From positions 97,678,871-97,742,870 of the forward strand of contig CM060695.1 in the NCBI GenBank assembly GCA_030686995.1: DNA of 64,000 nt, given 5' to 3'. The position numbers were made by a program, and so were the translations under genes. Shown here in pieces: positions 11,227 through 21,348 of this stretch (position 1 is its first letter; each line of letters begins with the position of its first letter). The notes beneath the pieces are model-generated. The model did no database searches, was not told the origin of the DNA, and was given only the letters and a program-made list of their open reading frames with translations. The stretch comes from Artemisia argyi (lineage: Eukaryota > Streptophyta > Magnoliopsida > Asterales > Asteraceae).

Positions 11227-14200
11227 CTCAGTGACTTGAGAAGTTGATCAACAACGACACCATTTTTCTTGGCAATGATGGGACGAAGTTCATCAAGTTC
11301 AGTGATCCCAAAGTCAGCGAATTTGAATGGGTTGTGAATGTCCATGATTCTTTTATCAGCCCCCTGAAGACAGTGACCATTGCGGGTTTGGTATTCCTGT
11401 GGATTTTGATGTCAGTGATGGTTTCAGGCTTTAATCTTTCCTTCATCACCCAGTGATATCTTTCAACCCTTGTCTTTCTGATTTGAGCTTGCCTTTTCAG
11501 CTTCTCTTCCCTTTCCCTTTTCAGAGCAATCATCTGTTCTTCCTGAGCCTTTTTGAAGGCTGCACCAGCTTGCTCAGTAGCTAGTGCCTCAGTATCCAGA
11601 CCAATCTTTTCAGCCTCCTCATTAACAACCTGTATCAGTTCAGGCTTGCTCAACCTCTCTTCTTCAGCTACCTTTGCCAAGTACTCAACTCTTTCCATAT
11701 GGGCTTGTATTTGGTCATTGGTGAGTTGATATATTTTTCCATTGATTGCAAACGGGACCCTGATAGGTTCATCAGGGTCAGTTCTGACCATTGTGGAGGC
11801 AGGCTGGAGCACAGTAGTGGGTTCAGAGGTGGTAGCAATGTTTTTGCCTCTGTCCTGAAAGAGAGTGGAGGAGACTGGTTCCTCTTGTGGTGGAACTTGT
11901 GTGATTGGTGTGGCTTCAGTGACATGCTCCCCCTCAGTGTGAGAGGGCTGTCCAGCTTCTTGTTCATCAGTAACAGGGGTTTCAGGAACATTCTCCCCCT
12001 CAACAATTGTCGGAGCTGCAGTGATGGCAAGTGTTGGAGTTACTGAAGATGAAGTAGAAGTACCCTTGAAGGCTTGAAACATTTCCGTCACCATAGACTT
12101 GATCTCCGCAGTATCCTGATGAATGAGAGATACCTTGGAGTCAAGTGAAGCTTGAGAGTTTTCAAGGGCAGTCATCCTGGATCCCATTGTCCATGCCAGA
12201 GATGTGGACTTCAGGGATTGAGTTGTCACTGATGCTTCCAACTTAGTGAAGGAAGACTGGAGGGACTCCACCGTGGAGCTGAGATTCTGAACATTTGAAT
12301 CCCTTATCAAGCCAAGTAACTCAGTAAGAGCCGCCGAGTTGACCTGATACGTCTCAGATGCCTGAAGAATTTTCTTGTTGAGCTCAGGATCATCCTTGAC
12401 TGATTCTTGAACTGACTTAACCCCTGTTGCCAGCTCCTTAAGGGATTCCAAAAACTGATTGATGTGCGAAGCCATTTATGTCAGGGAGTAAGAGACAGTG
12501 GAATTTTGATCCCTGACATCATCAGTGTATTCTTCAACAGCATCTTTGAGGAGATGATAGTGGACTGCTTGCTCAGTATGCATGTCAAACACCTCTTCAG
12601 TGACCCCCCCTGTACAAAACATTAGTCATTTTTTTGATGAACTTTTGGAAGGCTCTTTCAGTGAGAGGAGTGGAAGCGTCTTCTGAGGTTTTTGGCTCGG
12701 AATGTTGTTCATCTTCATCATGGTTAAAGGTTTGAGGAGACTGAGTAACAGGTTCAGGGACTGTCTCCTCATCCTCCATATCATCTCCGGCCGTGAAGAC
12801 TTCCTCGTCACTGTTAAATTCATCATCAGAAAATAAGAATGCCTGAGCATCCGCCAGGGAGGTAATCTGCAACAATTGGAGGTTATCTGGCTCCTCTTCA
12901 TAAGAAGATTTGCCTTCGTTTTGGCCAGGTCCTGACCCCTCAAATCCGGTAGGTTGGGTTTTACCTACCTGGTCTTTAAGGCCAGTTCCCAAGTTTTGCG
13001 CACCTCCGGGAGTGGTTTTGGGTTCCATATCAGCGGGTGGTTTATATCCCTCTGAATCTTTGTCCCCCATGACCCCTTCCGACACTGATAGGTTTTTCTC
13101 AGTGTCATCCTGAGGAGTCGTGAATGTTGTGTCCCTATCAGTGAGTTGTATGTTTCCCTCTGAGTCTTTGGGATGAGTAGGGGTGCCCTCAGACAAAAGC
13201 TTTGATTTGCGAATGTCCTCATCAGGCTGGCGAGTGGTTGAGTCCCCCTTTCCAACAGGCTTGTTCTGGCCTGTCGAAGGTTTAGGGACATGAACTCCCT
13301 GATGCTTGGGTTTTGATCTACCCGAGCCTTTAGCAGGATGTGATTGTTTGTAGACCCCCTTCTCAGTGGAGTAGTGCTGCCCCACCGAGGATTTAGGATC
13401 CCTTACTCCCTGAGACTCTGGTTGTGATTTGCCAGAGCCTTTAGCAGGATGTGAAGGTTTAGTTTGTTTCGGCTCAACCGTCTTGTTTATGACAGTAGAG
13501 TCTTTGGAAACGGGTATGCCCGAGGACACTGAGTGGGATTTCTCAGTGCCCTCCGTTGGCTTTTGTTGTAGGCCTAGTGACTGGGTTATAATACTCAGGG
13601 TGTCCGCAGTCAAGGGCGGTAATTCATGCCCCTTTTTGGCAGCCTTAGGGTCAGAGGTCTCAGTGTCGAGTGACTTGGGTTGAGCCACCTTCCTGGACCC
13701 CTGTCCCTTCTTCCTCTTCACCTTTTTTGTGGGAGAGGGAATTGGTGATATAATATTGTCACCCTGGATAGAAGTAAGCATATATTGGGTCAGGGTGACT
13801 GGTGTAACCTCTAGAGGGTCACGAAAGTAATTAGCCTTGTGTAACACTTCAGGCTCAAAACCTACTGCATCAGGCTTTACATACTCAGACCCAAGCAAGT
13901 CTTGTAGGGCACAGGAAATGAATCTAGGGTATGACATAAGTTTTTGCCTAGACTTCCCCCCTAACTTTGCAATGAGGTCCTTGAAGATCAATTCTCCAAG
14001 GTCAATAAATTTACCCTCAATGAGACTGAACAATATCATTGCTTGGGTATTGTTCAATTGCTCAGTAGAGGATTTATTTTCCCCGAGGACCTGAATGACA
14101 AAGGTCATTATTATCCTCCAGGGGGCTGGGAACCAGGTCTTGATGATTAGGGCTTTGGATAGTAGGGCCCCTGGTGACACTTCAGGGTGAAGTTTGTCAT

Positions 14201-14609
14201 AAGGCCCTAGGGTCAGTAAGACTTCCTTGACATCTTTATCAGATGGTGGGACAACGAAGGTCTGTGTGTAATCAAGCCCAGTGGCTTTGGCAAAAGTTTT
14301 ATAGTCAAGAGTTAGGGATTTAGTTCCATTCTTGACTGTAAACTTAATTTTGGCCTCTTTGGGCACATCAGGGCTTTCAACCACTGCTGTGCACCAAAAT
14401 TACCTCAAATATTCAGGGTAGATGACTGAGGGGGTCTTTGTGAATGCGGTGGTCAGAAAGCAGTTCTGAAGGAACTTCACCACTTCCCTGTATTCAGGGA
14501 ACCCTTCAGGGTAGGCAAAGTTCCCCACCACATTATTTTTGGTGAGGTCTATGGTTTCCATTTGGAAATCCATATTGGGTGCGTATTTTATGACCTTAGA
14601 AGAAGCCAT
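11227..14609 (-). pseudogene. S1 3' ORF (envelope-like by position), broken and truncated
   Basis: The ORF starts at ATG 14609 (MASSKVIKYAPN). It has a globular N-terminal part (about 250 residues), a long Lys/Pro/Gly/Ser-rich middle, an acidic stretch and a coiled-coil, Lys/Glu-rich C-terminal part. It resembles 3' ORFs of Asteraceae SIRE elements recalled as hypothetical proteins. No signal peptide or clear membrane span is visible, so 'envelope-like' describes position only. Breaks: TAA at 14400-14402; a frameshift at a seven-base run (12604-12610) where S3 has six; TAA at 12476-12478; a frameshift at 11360-11364 (five bases, six in S2); truncation at 11227. The first two are shared with S2. 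Open blocks are 12597-14384 and 11228-12475. Confidence 0.85.
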
Positions 14610-15228
14610 TTGATTTGATAAAAAGCCTGGTTTTGGTTTGAAAAATGGGTATGGGTGAGGAAACACACACAGTTTTGAAAACAATTTGCAAGAGTTTTGT
14701 TAAGATTATAAAAGCGTGTGTGTGTTTCCCTTTTTGTGGGGGTATTTATAGGGTAAAGATTTGGGTGGTGATGTTGCGGATACCAAAGGTTTAATTTATT
14801 TAACCGAAACGGCATAATAATGTTGGTTTGATATCCGCATTAAATATCACGATTCCCATTACCCTATTTTCTCTCACATCGTGGATGAACAGTTGTGCGG
14901 CTCTGCAAATAATGCACTTTTGCAGAGAGAAATTATCACAACTTTTGTGTGTGAGGGAGCATTTAATGCTCAGTGATGTTTGGTGAGAGAGATGTGGGGG
15001 CCCAAGGAGTGGATGCCAGTTGTGTAAGTGACATATATTCCTATATTTAATAGGATTCAGTTACCTACCTGGGACATTAACTGACTAAATACTTAGAGCA
15101 TTTAGTTAGGGTATTCAATGCCATTCATCCTGAGCCCCCTGAATGATTTTTCATTCAATAAAAATGTATTTTCAGGAAGGGTGTGATCAGGGACCTAGAG
15201 AATTTACATCAGGTTGGAACACTTTTGA
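14610..15228 (-). promoter_or_regulatory. S1 pol-3' ORF spacer with an internal TATA box
   Basis: This 619-bp spacer separates the pol stop from the start of the 3' ORF. On the minus strand TATAAATA lies at 14750-14743, about 134 bp before an ATG at 14609-14607 in the context AAATGGCTTCT, a strong plant initiation context. Upstream lie two inverted repeats: CTCTGCAAA (14901-14909) with TTTGCAGAG (14919-14927), and GAGCATT with AATGCTC (14957-14971). The same TATA box, spacing and start are kept in S2 (53136-53143 and 53002). An internal promoter for a separate mRNA is inferred, not shown. Confidence 0.6.
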
Positions 15229-18200
15229 TCAGTTTCCTGATTCTATGTCCAACATGCCCAATTCAGCTTTCAATCTTGTGAAAGTGGATTCATCCAAAGG
15301 TTTTGTGAAGATATCAGCTAGCTGATACTCAGTGGGTATGAAATGTAGTTCAATATCTCCATTTGATATATGGTCCCTGATAAAGTGGTATCTGATGTCA
15401 ATGTGTTTGGTTCTTTGATGAAACACTGGGTTGTTTGAGATGGCTATGGCACTTGTATTATCACAAAAGATAGGTACCATCTTGTACTGAATGCCATAGT
15501 CACTCAGTTGGCTTTTCATCCATAGTACATTTGCACAACATCCTGCAGCAGCCATATATTCAGCTTCAGCTGAGGACATGGCCACTGATTGTTGTTTCTT
15601 TGTACTCCAACACACAAGTTTACCACCAAGAAATTGGCAGGAACCTGAAGTACTTTTCCTATCCATGTTACATCCTGCATAGTCAGAGTCAGTGTACCCT
15701 TTGAGATCAAATCCTGAACATTTTGGGTAATACAAACCAAGATTTGGAGTACCCTTCAGGTACCTGATAATTCTCTTGACAGCAGTGAGATGTGATTCTT
15801 TTGGGTCAGCCTGGTATCTTGCACACAGGCAGACTGAGAATTGGATATCAGGCCTTGAGACAAGTAAGTACATCAGGGAGCCAATCATTCCTCTGTATTG
15901 GGTTTGATTCACTGATTTTCCAGTGAGATCAGGGCCAAGGTTGTTTGGAGGAACCATAGGAGTTTTTACTGAAGAGCATTCAGTGAGCTCATACTTCTTC
16001 AGTAGGTTCCTGAGGTATTTCTCTTGGCAAATGGATATTCCTTTTTCAGTTTGTTTAATTTGTAGTCCAAGAAAGTATGTGAGTTCACCCATCATGCTCA
16101 TTTCAAACTTTGTGGTCATAAGTTTTTCAAATTGTTTGCAAAGTTTGTAACTTGTTGAGCCAAAGAATATGTCATCAACATACACTTGGACAAGAATGAC
16201 ATCATCCTTTGTTCTGTAGATGAACAGTGTGTTGTCAATTCTTCCTCTGACAAACTTGTTTTGGATCAGGAAGGCTGAAAGAGTTTCATACCATGCCCTG
16301 GGAGCTTGTTTCAGTCCATAGAGGGCTTTGTTCAGCTTATAGACATGGTTAGGGTATTCACTACTTTCAAAACCAGGAGGTTGTTGCACATAAACATCTT
16401 CTTTGATGTTACCATTCAGGAATGCACTTTTAACATCCATTTGGTAAACTTTAAAGTTCATGTAAGTTGCATAGGCAAGGAAGATCCTGATGGCTTCCAT
16501 TCTAGCAACAGGTGCAAAGGTTTCCTCATAGTCTATACCTTCCTGTTGATTATATCCTTTAGCAACCAGTCTTGCTTTGTTTTTGATGATTGTGCCATTC
16601 TCATCAGTCTTATTCTTAAAGACCCATTTCATACCAATGATTAAAACACCCTGGGGGCATTCAACAAGGGTCATGACATCATTTCTGTCAAATTGTTCCA
16701 ATTCATCTCTCATGGCCTGAACCCAACTTTCATAAGTCAGGGCTTCTTTGACATTTTTAGGCTCAATTTCTGAGAGATAGTCAGCATAAAGACATATATT
16801 GGCAGTGGCAGCCTTGAGTTTGGCAGCCTTGCTTCTTGTGAGCATGCCTTCAGTGGGTTCACCAATGATGTTCACAAGCTCAATGATTTTAGATCTAGTC
16901 CAGCTATCCTGGGGTTTGGGATAGGAATTTGAGCTTGTAGGAGCCTGATTAGGTTCAGACTCAGGAACATGAGGTAACTCATCAATATGTACTTCAGTGA
17001 CAACTGTAGGAACAATTTGTTCTGTGGGTTCCTGAACATTTTGTTCAGTGGTGTCAGTCTCATTTGAGACAGGCAGAGTTTCTATGAACTCACTGATAGG
17101 TGGTTGGGGTAGGTTGTGAGGGATGATGTAATAGGAGACATCAGCATCAGCTTGGTATTGAGTTGAGGGATTGTTCTCAGGATGATACTCATCAGGAGGA
17201 TATCTTGATGAGTCATCAATACCAATCTCTTCTACTGAGGAATTTGAGAACCTGATGGATTCAGTGCTCTCATCAACAGTAATGTGATAAGTTTCCTCAG
17301 TTTGCTGTCTCCTTGTGTTGAACACCCTGAAGGCCTTAGATACCAAGGAATATCCCAGGAAGTATCCATCATCAGCTTTGGCATCAAATTTTCCTAAGTG
17401 ATCCTTGTGATTATGTATAAACACAGGACACCCAAATACATGAAAATAGCTGATGTCAGGAATCCTTCCTTTGAATATCTCATAAGGTGTCTTATTATGC
17501 CTTTTCACAATGATTGACCTGTTTTGAGTGTAGCAGGCTGTTTTAACTGCCTCAGTCCAAAAATGTTTTGAGAGGACTGAGCCATTCAGCATTGTTCTTG
17601 CTGCCTCAATGAGTGTTCTATTTCTCCTTTCAGCTACTCCATTTTGTTCAGGAGTATAGGGAGAAGTGAAATTTTGAGAAATTCCTTTCTCATCACAAAA
17701 ACACTCAAGGTCTTGGTTTTTAAATTCAGTGCCATTGTCAGTCCTGATCTGTTTAACTTTGACATCATTTTGATTTTCAATGTTCCTGACAAATGACATG
17801 ATTGTTTCAGCTGCCTGACTCTTTTTGGTCAGGAAGTAAACCCAAGTATATCTTGAGTATTCATCCACTATGACCAGAGTGTACTTCTCATAGTGTATGG
17901 ACATTGGACTGACAGGTCCAAAAAGGTCCATATGAAGAAGATGCAGGCAGCTTTTGATGGAAAAGGTTTGTTTGGTTTTGAATGATGCCCTGTGGTGTTT
18001 TCCTTTTTCACAAGCAGAACAAGGCTTGTCTTTGGTATACACCAGGGATGGAAGGCCCAGAACTTTGTTCTGTTTGGCCAGGTTGTTGATGCTTTTGAAG
18101 TTGAGATGAGAGAGTCTCCTATGCCATAGCCAGTTGATTGTCTCACTTGCCTTTGAGAATAGGCAAGTCCCATTTTGAGTCAGGGATGACATGTCAAGGA

Positions 18201-18480
18201 CATATACATCATCAAACTGAACTATGTATTTGGCATCACATAGTTGGGAAACACTTATCAGTTTGTACTTCAGACCATTAACATAAGCTATTCTTGTAAA
18301 AACTATACCATTGCAATTTACTGAACCATAACCCTCAGTGGGAGCTGATGAGTTATCACCAAATACTACTTTGGGTCCTGGTTCTTCCACATATTTGTGC
18401 AGAAAGCTTTTCACACCAGTCATACTTCTGGAGCATCCACTGTCTAGATGCCAGGTAGGATCCTTGATGTGTTTCTGCAC
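15229..18480 (-). CDS. S1 pol: protease, integrase, reverse transcriptase, RNase H
   Basis: About 1,083 open codons lie in the gag frame, six codons after the gag TAA. In order: protease active site DSGCS; a GAG-pre-integrase zinc region (WHRRLSH through [10 protein letters not shown]); integrase core with D (LHMDLFGP), D (RTDNGTEF) and E ([10 protein letters not shown]); reverse transcriptase with YVDDIFFG; and RNase H from [10 protein letters not shown] to DNTSAI. No ATG precedes the protease: the frame would begin at GTG, so pol probably relies on passage through the TAA. Relative to S2, 63 bp (21 codons) are missing in the GAG-pre-integrase domain near 18214, between short direct repeats of TCATC. 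It is otherwise uninterrupted. Confidence 0.9.
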   Translation of the reverse strand: MQKHIKDPTWHLDSGCSRSMTGVKSFLHKYVEEPGPKVVFGDNSSAPTEGYGSVNCNGIVFTRIAYVNGLKYKLISVSQLCDAKYIVQFDDVYVLDMSSLTQNGTCLFSKASETINWLWHRRLSHLNFKSINNLAKQNKVLGLPSLVYTKDKPCSACEKGKHHRASFKTKQTFSIKSCLHLLHMDLFGPVSPMSIHYEKYTLVIVDEYSRYTWVYFLTKKSQAAETIMSFVRNIENQNDVKVKQIRTDNGTEFKNQDLECFCDEKGISQNFTSPYTPEQNGVAERRNRTLIEAARTMLNGSVLSKHFWTEAVKTACYTQNRSIIVKRHNKTPYEIFKGRIPDISYFHVFGCPVFIHNHKDHLGKFDAKADDGYFLGYSLVSKAFRVFNTRRQQTEETYHITVDESTESIRFSNSSVEEIGIDDSSRYPPDEYHPENNPSTQYQADADVSYYIIPHNLPQPPISEFIETLPVSNETDTTEQNVQEPTEQIVPTVVTEVHIDELPHVPESEPNQAPTSSNSYPKPQDSWTRSKIIELVNIIGEPTEGMLTRSKAAKLKAATANICLYADYLSEIEPKNVKEALTYESWVQAMRDELEQFDRNDVMTLVECPQGVLIIGMKWVFKNKTDENGTIIKNKARLVAKGYNQQEGIDYEETFAPVARMEAIRIFLAYATYMNFKVYQMDVKSAFLNGNIKEDVYVQQPPGFESSEYPNHVYKLNKALYGLKQAPRAWYETLSAFLIQNKFVRGRIDNTLFIYRTKDDVILVQVYVDDIFFGSTSYKLCKQFEKLMTTKFEMSMMGELTYFLGLQIKQTEKGISICQEKYLRNLLKKYELTECSSVKTPMVPPNNLGPDLTGKSVNQTQYRGMIGSLMYLLVSRPDIQFSVCLCARYQADPKESHLTAVKRIIRYLKGTPNLGLYYPKCSGFDLKGYTDSDYAGCNMDRKSTSGSCQFLGGKLVCWSTKKQQSVAMSSAEAEYMAAAGCCANVLWMKSQLSDYGIQYKMVPIFCDNTSAIAISNNPVFHQRTKHIDIRYHFIRDHISNGDIELHFIPTEYQLADIFTKPLDESTFTRLKAELGMLDIESGN

Positions 18481-18495
18481 AAACAGTAAACTGGG

Positions 18496-21261
18496 TTAGT
18501 TTTGCTTGTTGACCCACCTTCTAGTGGGCTTAGTCCTCAGGGACTTTTTGAACTCAGTTAGTGAATCATGGTCTGAAGTTGTGTGACCTGAGCTTCCACA
18601 TGTTTTACATTTTGTGGAGGTTGATGCCTCAGGTGACTGAGAAGTGTTGGTTTGGTTTTTCCTTCTGGACTGAATCACTTTGTCATGCCCCCTGGTTTCA
18701 TGGGAGGGATCTCCACAGATGTCACAGCATTCTTTCATCATACAATCATCAGGAAGATGATCATTGAAACCACAGTGAGGACATGGTGAGAAAGGCTTAG
18801 CCTTCAGTCTTTGTTTGGAAGGTGTGGCATACTGATAGCCTTGGGTTTTGTATATACCCCTTGCTTTTAAAGAAGCAGTGTGGGGGATGTGATCACAAGT
18901 TCTGTGGTCCTCTTGTTTGCATATCATACAAAACAGGACTCTGTAGCATTTATCAGTGCTGTGATTTGGATAATTGCACAGCTCACATCTCCCTGAGGGT
19001 CTGGGTATGGTTTTTGTTTTGGAAGAACTTGAGGATACTGAGGGCTTTGTTGATATTGAGTCAAAGTTTTTCTCAGTAGACTCAATTTTCTCACTCAGCA
19101 TCCTGACAAGTTCAGCAAGCTGATCAACCTTTGAATCAGTGCTTTCAGGCTTCACTTCAGTGTTTACTGAAGGTTTTTGGTGTTCAGTGGGTACAGGGGT
19201 AGGTCTTTTCAGAATAGTCCTTCCTAACCCTGATTTCTCTTTTGGAGAATGTGGTTGAAAGACTAATGGTGCAAGATCAGAATTGGGTTCTGCTCCCTGA
19301 AGATGTTTCAGTGGAGGGAGTGGTGAATCAGACTTAGACTCAGTGATGGACTCAGTAGGACTAAGTTCATCAGTGACTCCTAGCAGCTCCTTGATAGCCT
19401 GACTTTCAGGCTCCAGGATTCTTCCAGTGTTAAAATTTGGCAATTTACTATCAGGATTGTTTCTTTCAATCCAATCACTGGGTATGGGAGCTAGTTCTTT
19501 GCTAGAGAGTATGTTGGTTAATAGAAAAGTTGTAGGATGGTTACTCTCCCCAGAGACTTCAGTGAGTTGATCATCACCCAGACCAACCTTATTGTGGCTG
19601 GGTGAGAGACTCAGTTTTTCATAAAGTTTGGGGTTTTTCTGAGTCCATTTCCAAATAATTTCCTTTTCTTTCTTAAGTTCTTCCTGAAGAGCTTGATTTT
19701 GTTTTACAAGTTCAGAGTTTTGAATTTGAAGTGTAACACTTTCAAGCTTGGCTTGTTTTAAGGCAAGTAATTCATCTCTACAATGATTTAATTCAAAACT
19801 CATTTTGTTAAATTTTGAAAACAAATTAAGTCTTTGCTCTTCAACATACTTAAGATCAACATTAATATAATCTAAGTAAGATTTCCAATCATCATTATCA
19901 TCCATAGAAAGTAAAAGATTTACCTTTCTCATTGTGATGTTGACCCATTCACCATTTCTTGCATGACTCTTCCCCACAGCAAGTTTGTTGTCTTCTGATA
20001 GAACCATCAGGGCACTGATGTGAACTTCATCATCATCAGAGGACACTTCAACCTCATCCCAGTCATATGTTTCAGCAACAAGCCCTTTGTTCTTGGCTTG
20101 AGTAGGCTTTGGAGCCTGAGGAGGCTGAGAGACTGTTGAGGATGATTCAAGAAGGGCAAGTTTAGCTTTTGCCTTTCTGTACTTGGCTTCAAAGTCAATT
20201 TGAGGGACTTTATCAAATCTTTGACTGGACTGAAGCATTTTTGGTTGAAATTTGCTGGGGCCTGAAAAAGAGTTATTTCCTGAAAACTTGAAGGATGGTT
20301 CTGAGGTTGTTTTTGAAAAACAATCTTTAGCAAAATGCCCCATTTTGCCACATTTAAAGCATTCAGTATTGTCATTTGCTTTAGAAGGAAATTTGTTTTT
20401 CTTAAAAAACCTTTTTGAATTAGCAAGGAGTGCTCTTTCATGAAATTCAATTTGAAGATCATTAAGATACTCCTCACTGGTTCTTTGGTCAACCTCATCA
20501 TCAGATCCATCCTGAAAATCCTGCACAACACCTTTTGAATAGAAAGCAGTTGATATGGGTGTGATTGTCAAGGCCTTTTTGGTCTCCTGAGCTTTACCAG
20601 GGTATCTCCTGGTGATAAGATTGTCTTCATAGACAAACTTCCCATAAATGGCAGGGAGCTCAAGGTTCTGAATGTGGTTTGCATTTCTCAATCCCTGAGA
20701 GAAGTTTAACCACTTCTCAGGGAGACTGTTGACAAAACCGACATTGATTTCATGTTTTGACAGTATAACACCATCATTGGTCAGCTCATTCAGGAGGGTC
20801 TTATACCGAGTATAAGTCTCAGAGAGACTTTCAGAATCCTTGGCCCTGAAGGTATTGAATTCAAGCTTCAGGTCCATGATTCTATTCTCTTTGGTATCAG
20901 AAGGCCCTTCATAGCTATGAACCAGGTCAGTCCATGTCTGCTGGGCAGTGGGACAGTTGATCACTGATTCCATTATATCATCAGGAAGGCATGATATAAT
21001 GATGCTTTTCAGGCGCTGGTCTTGATTGACCACCCTCCTTTCATCTGGGGTCCACTGAGCTTCAGGTTTGATTAAACCTTGGGCAGTTGTTGGGACATAT
21101 GGACCCTCATTAATCAATTTGATATAATAAGGTTCCATCCCAGTTAAGTAGCAAAGCATTCGCTTTTTCCACTTAAATTTTCCAGCTTCAAGTCGAGAGG
21201 CAGTTGCTGAATAACTTCCACCCTTTTTATCAACAAGTTGGGGAACATCTATGTCAGTCAT
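18496..21261 (-). CDS. S1 gag (921 aa), intact
   Basis: A single open frame begins at ATG 21261 (MTDIDVPQLVDKKGG), 72 bases after the primer-binding site. The N-terminal third resembles Copia gag (UBN2-like). A CCHC knuckle CFKCGKMGHFAKDC lies near residue 300, and a coiled-coil, Lys/Glu-rich middle follows. A tandem cluster of five more CX2CX4HX4C/H units lies at about residues 758-906: CELCNYPNHSTDKC, CMICKQEDHRTCDH, CPHCGFNDHLPDDC, CDICGDPSHETRGH and CKTCGSSGHTTSDH. Gag would package element RNA. It ends at TAA 18496-18498, in the same frame as pol. Relative to S2 it lacks one codon near residue 30. Confidence 0.9.
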   Translation of the reverse strand: MTDIDVPQLVDKKGGSYSATASRLEAGKFKWKKRMLCYLTGMEPYYIKLINEGPYVPTTAQGLIKPEAQWTPDERRVVNQDQRLKSIIISCLPDDIMESVINCPTAQQTWTDLVHSYEGPSDTKENRIMDLKLEFNTFRAKDSESLSETYTRYKTLLNELTNDGVILSKHEINVGFVNSLPEKWLNFSQGLRNANHIQNLELPAIYGKFVYEDNLITRRYPGKAQETKKALTITPISTAFYSKGVVQDFQDGSDDEVDQRTSEEYLNDLQIEFHERALLANSKRFFKKNKFPSKANDNTECFKCGKMGHFAKDCFSKTTSEPSFKFSGNNSFSGPSKFQPKMLQSSQRFDKVPQIDFEAKYRKAKAKLALLESSSTVSQPPQAPKPTQAKNKGLVAETYDWDEVEVSSDDDEVHISALMVLSEDNKLAVGKSHARNGEWVNITMRKVNLLLSMDDNDDWKSYLDYINVDLKYVEEQRLNLFSKFNKMSFELNHCRDELLALKQAKLESVTLQIQNSELVKQNQALQEELKKEKEIIWKWTQKNPKLYEKLSLSPSHNKVGLGDDQLTEVSGESNHPTTFLLTNILSSKELAPIPSDWIERNNPDSKLPNFNTGRILEPESQAIKELLGVTDELSPTESITESKSDSPLPPLKHLQGAEPNSDLAPLVFQPHSPKEKSGLGRTILKRPTPVPTEHQKPSVNTEVKPESTDSKVDQLAELVRMLSEKIESTEKNFDSISTKPSVSSSSSKTKTIPRPSGRCELCNYPNHSTDKCYRVLFCMICKQEDHRTCDHIPHTASLKARGIYKTQGYQYATPSKQRLKAKPFSPCPHCGFNDHLPDDCMMKECCDICGDPSHETRGHDKVIQSRRKNQTNTSQSPEASTSTKCKTCGSSGHTTSDHDSLTEFKKSLRTKPTRRWVNKQN

Positions 21262-21333
21262 AGTGGGATCTTGATTTTAAAAACTTGAGCACTCTTTAGG
21301 TTTTGAAAACAGGTATAAGTTTTACAAATTAGA

Positions 21334-21346
21334 GGCTCTGATACCA
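21334..21346 (-). promoter_or_regulatory. tRNA-iMet primer-binding site of S1
   Basis: The minus strand reads TGGTATCAGAGCC, two bases inside the 5' LTR. It is complementary to the 3' end of initiator methionine tRNA. Confidence 0.92.
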
Positions 21347-21348
21347 CT

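Noticed and set aside
11699..12046. Plus-strand ORFs opposite S1, S2 and S3 coding regions (for example 11699-12046, 16306-16644, 18822-19079, 62212-62862)
   Set aside because: They are antisense shadows of the minus-strand gag, pol and 3' ORF; no independent similarity, start context or promoter was seen.
12597..14684. Calling the SIRE 3' ORF a true envelope gene
   Set aside because: No signal peptide, membrane anchor or cleavage site is visible; only its position after pol fits. The function is left open.
18485..18530. A short intron removing the gag-pol TAA of S1
   Set aside because: GTGGGT and TTTGTGCAG could look like splice sites, but the interval is 43 bases, too short for a plant intron and not a multiple of three.
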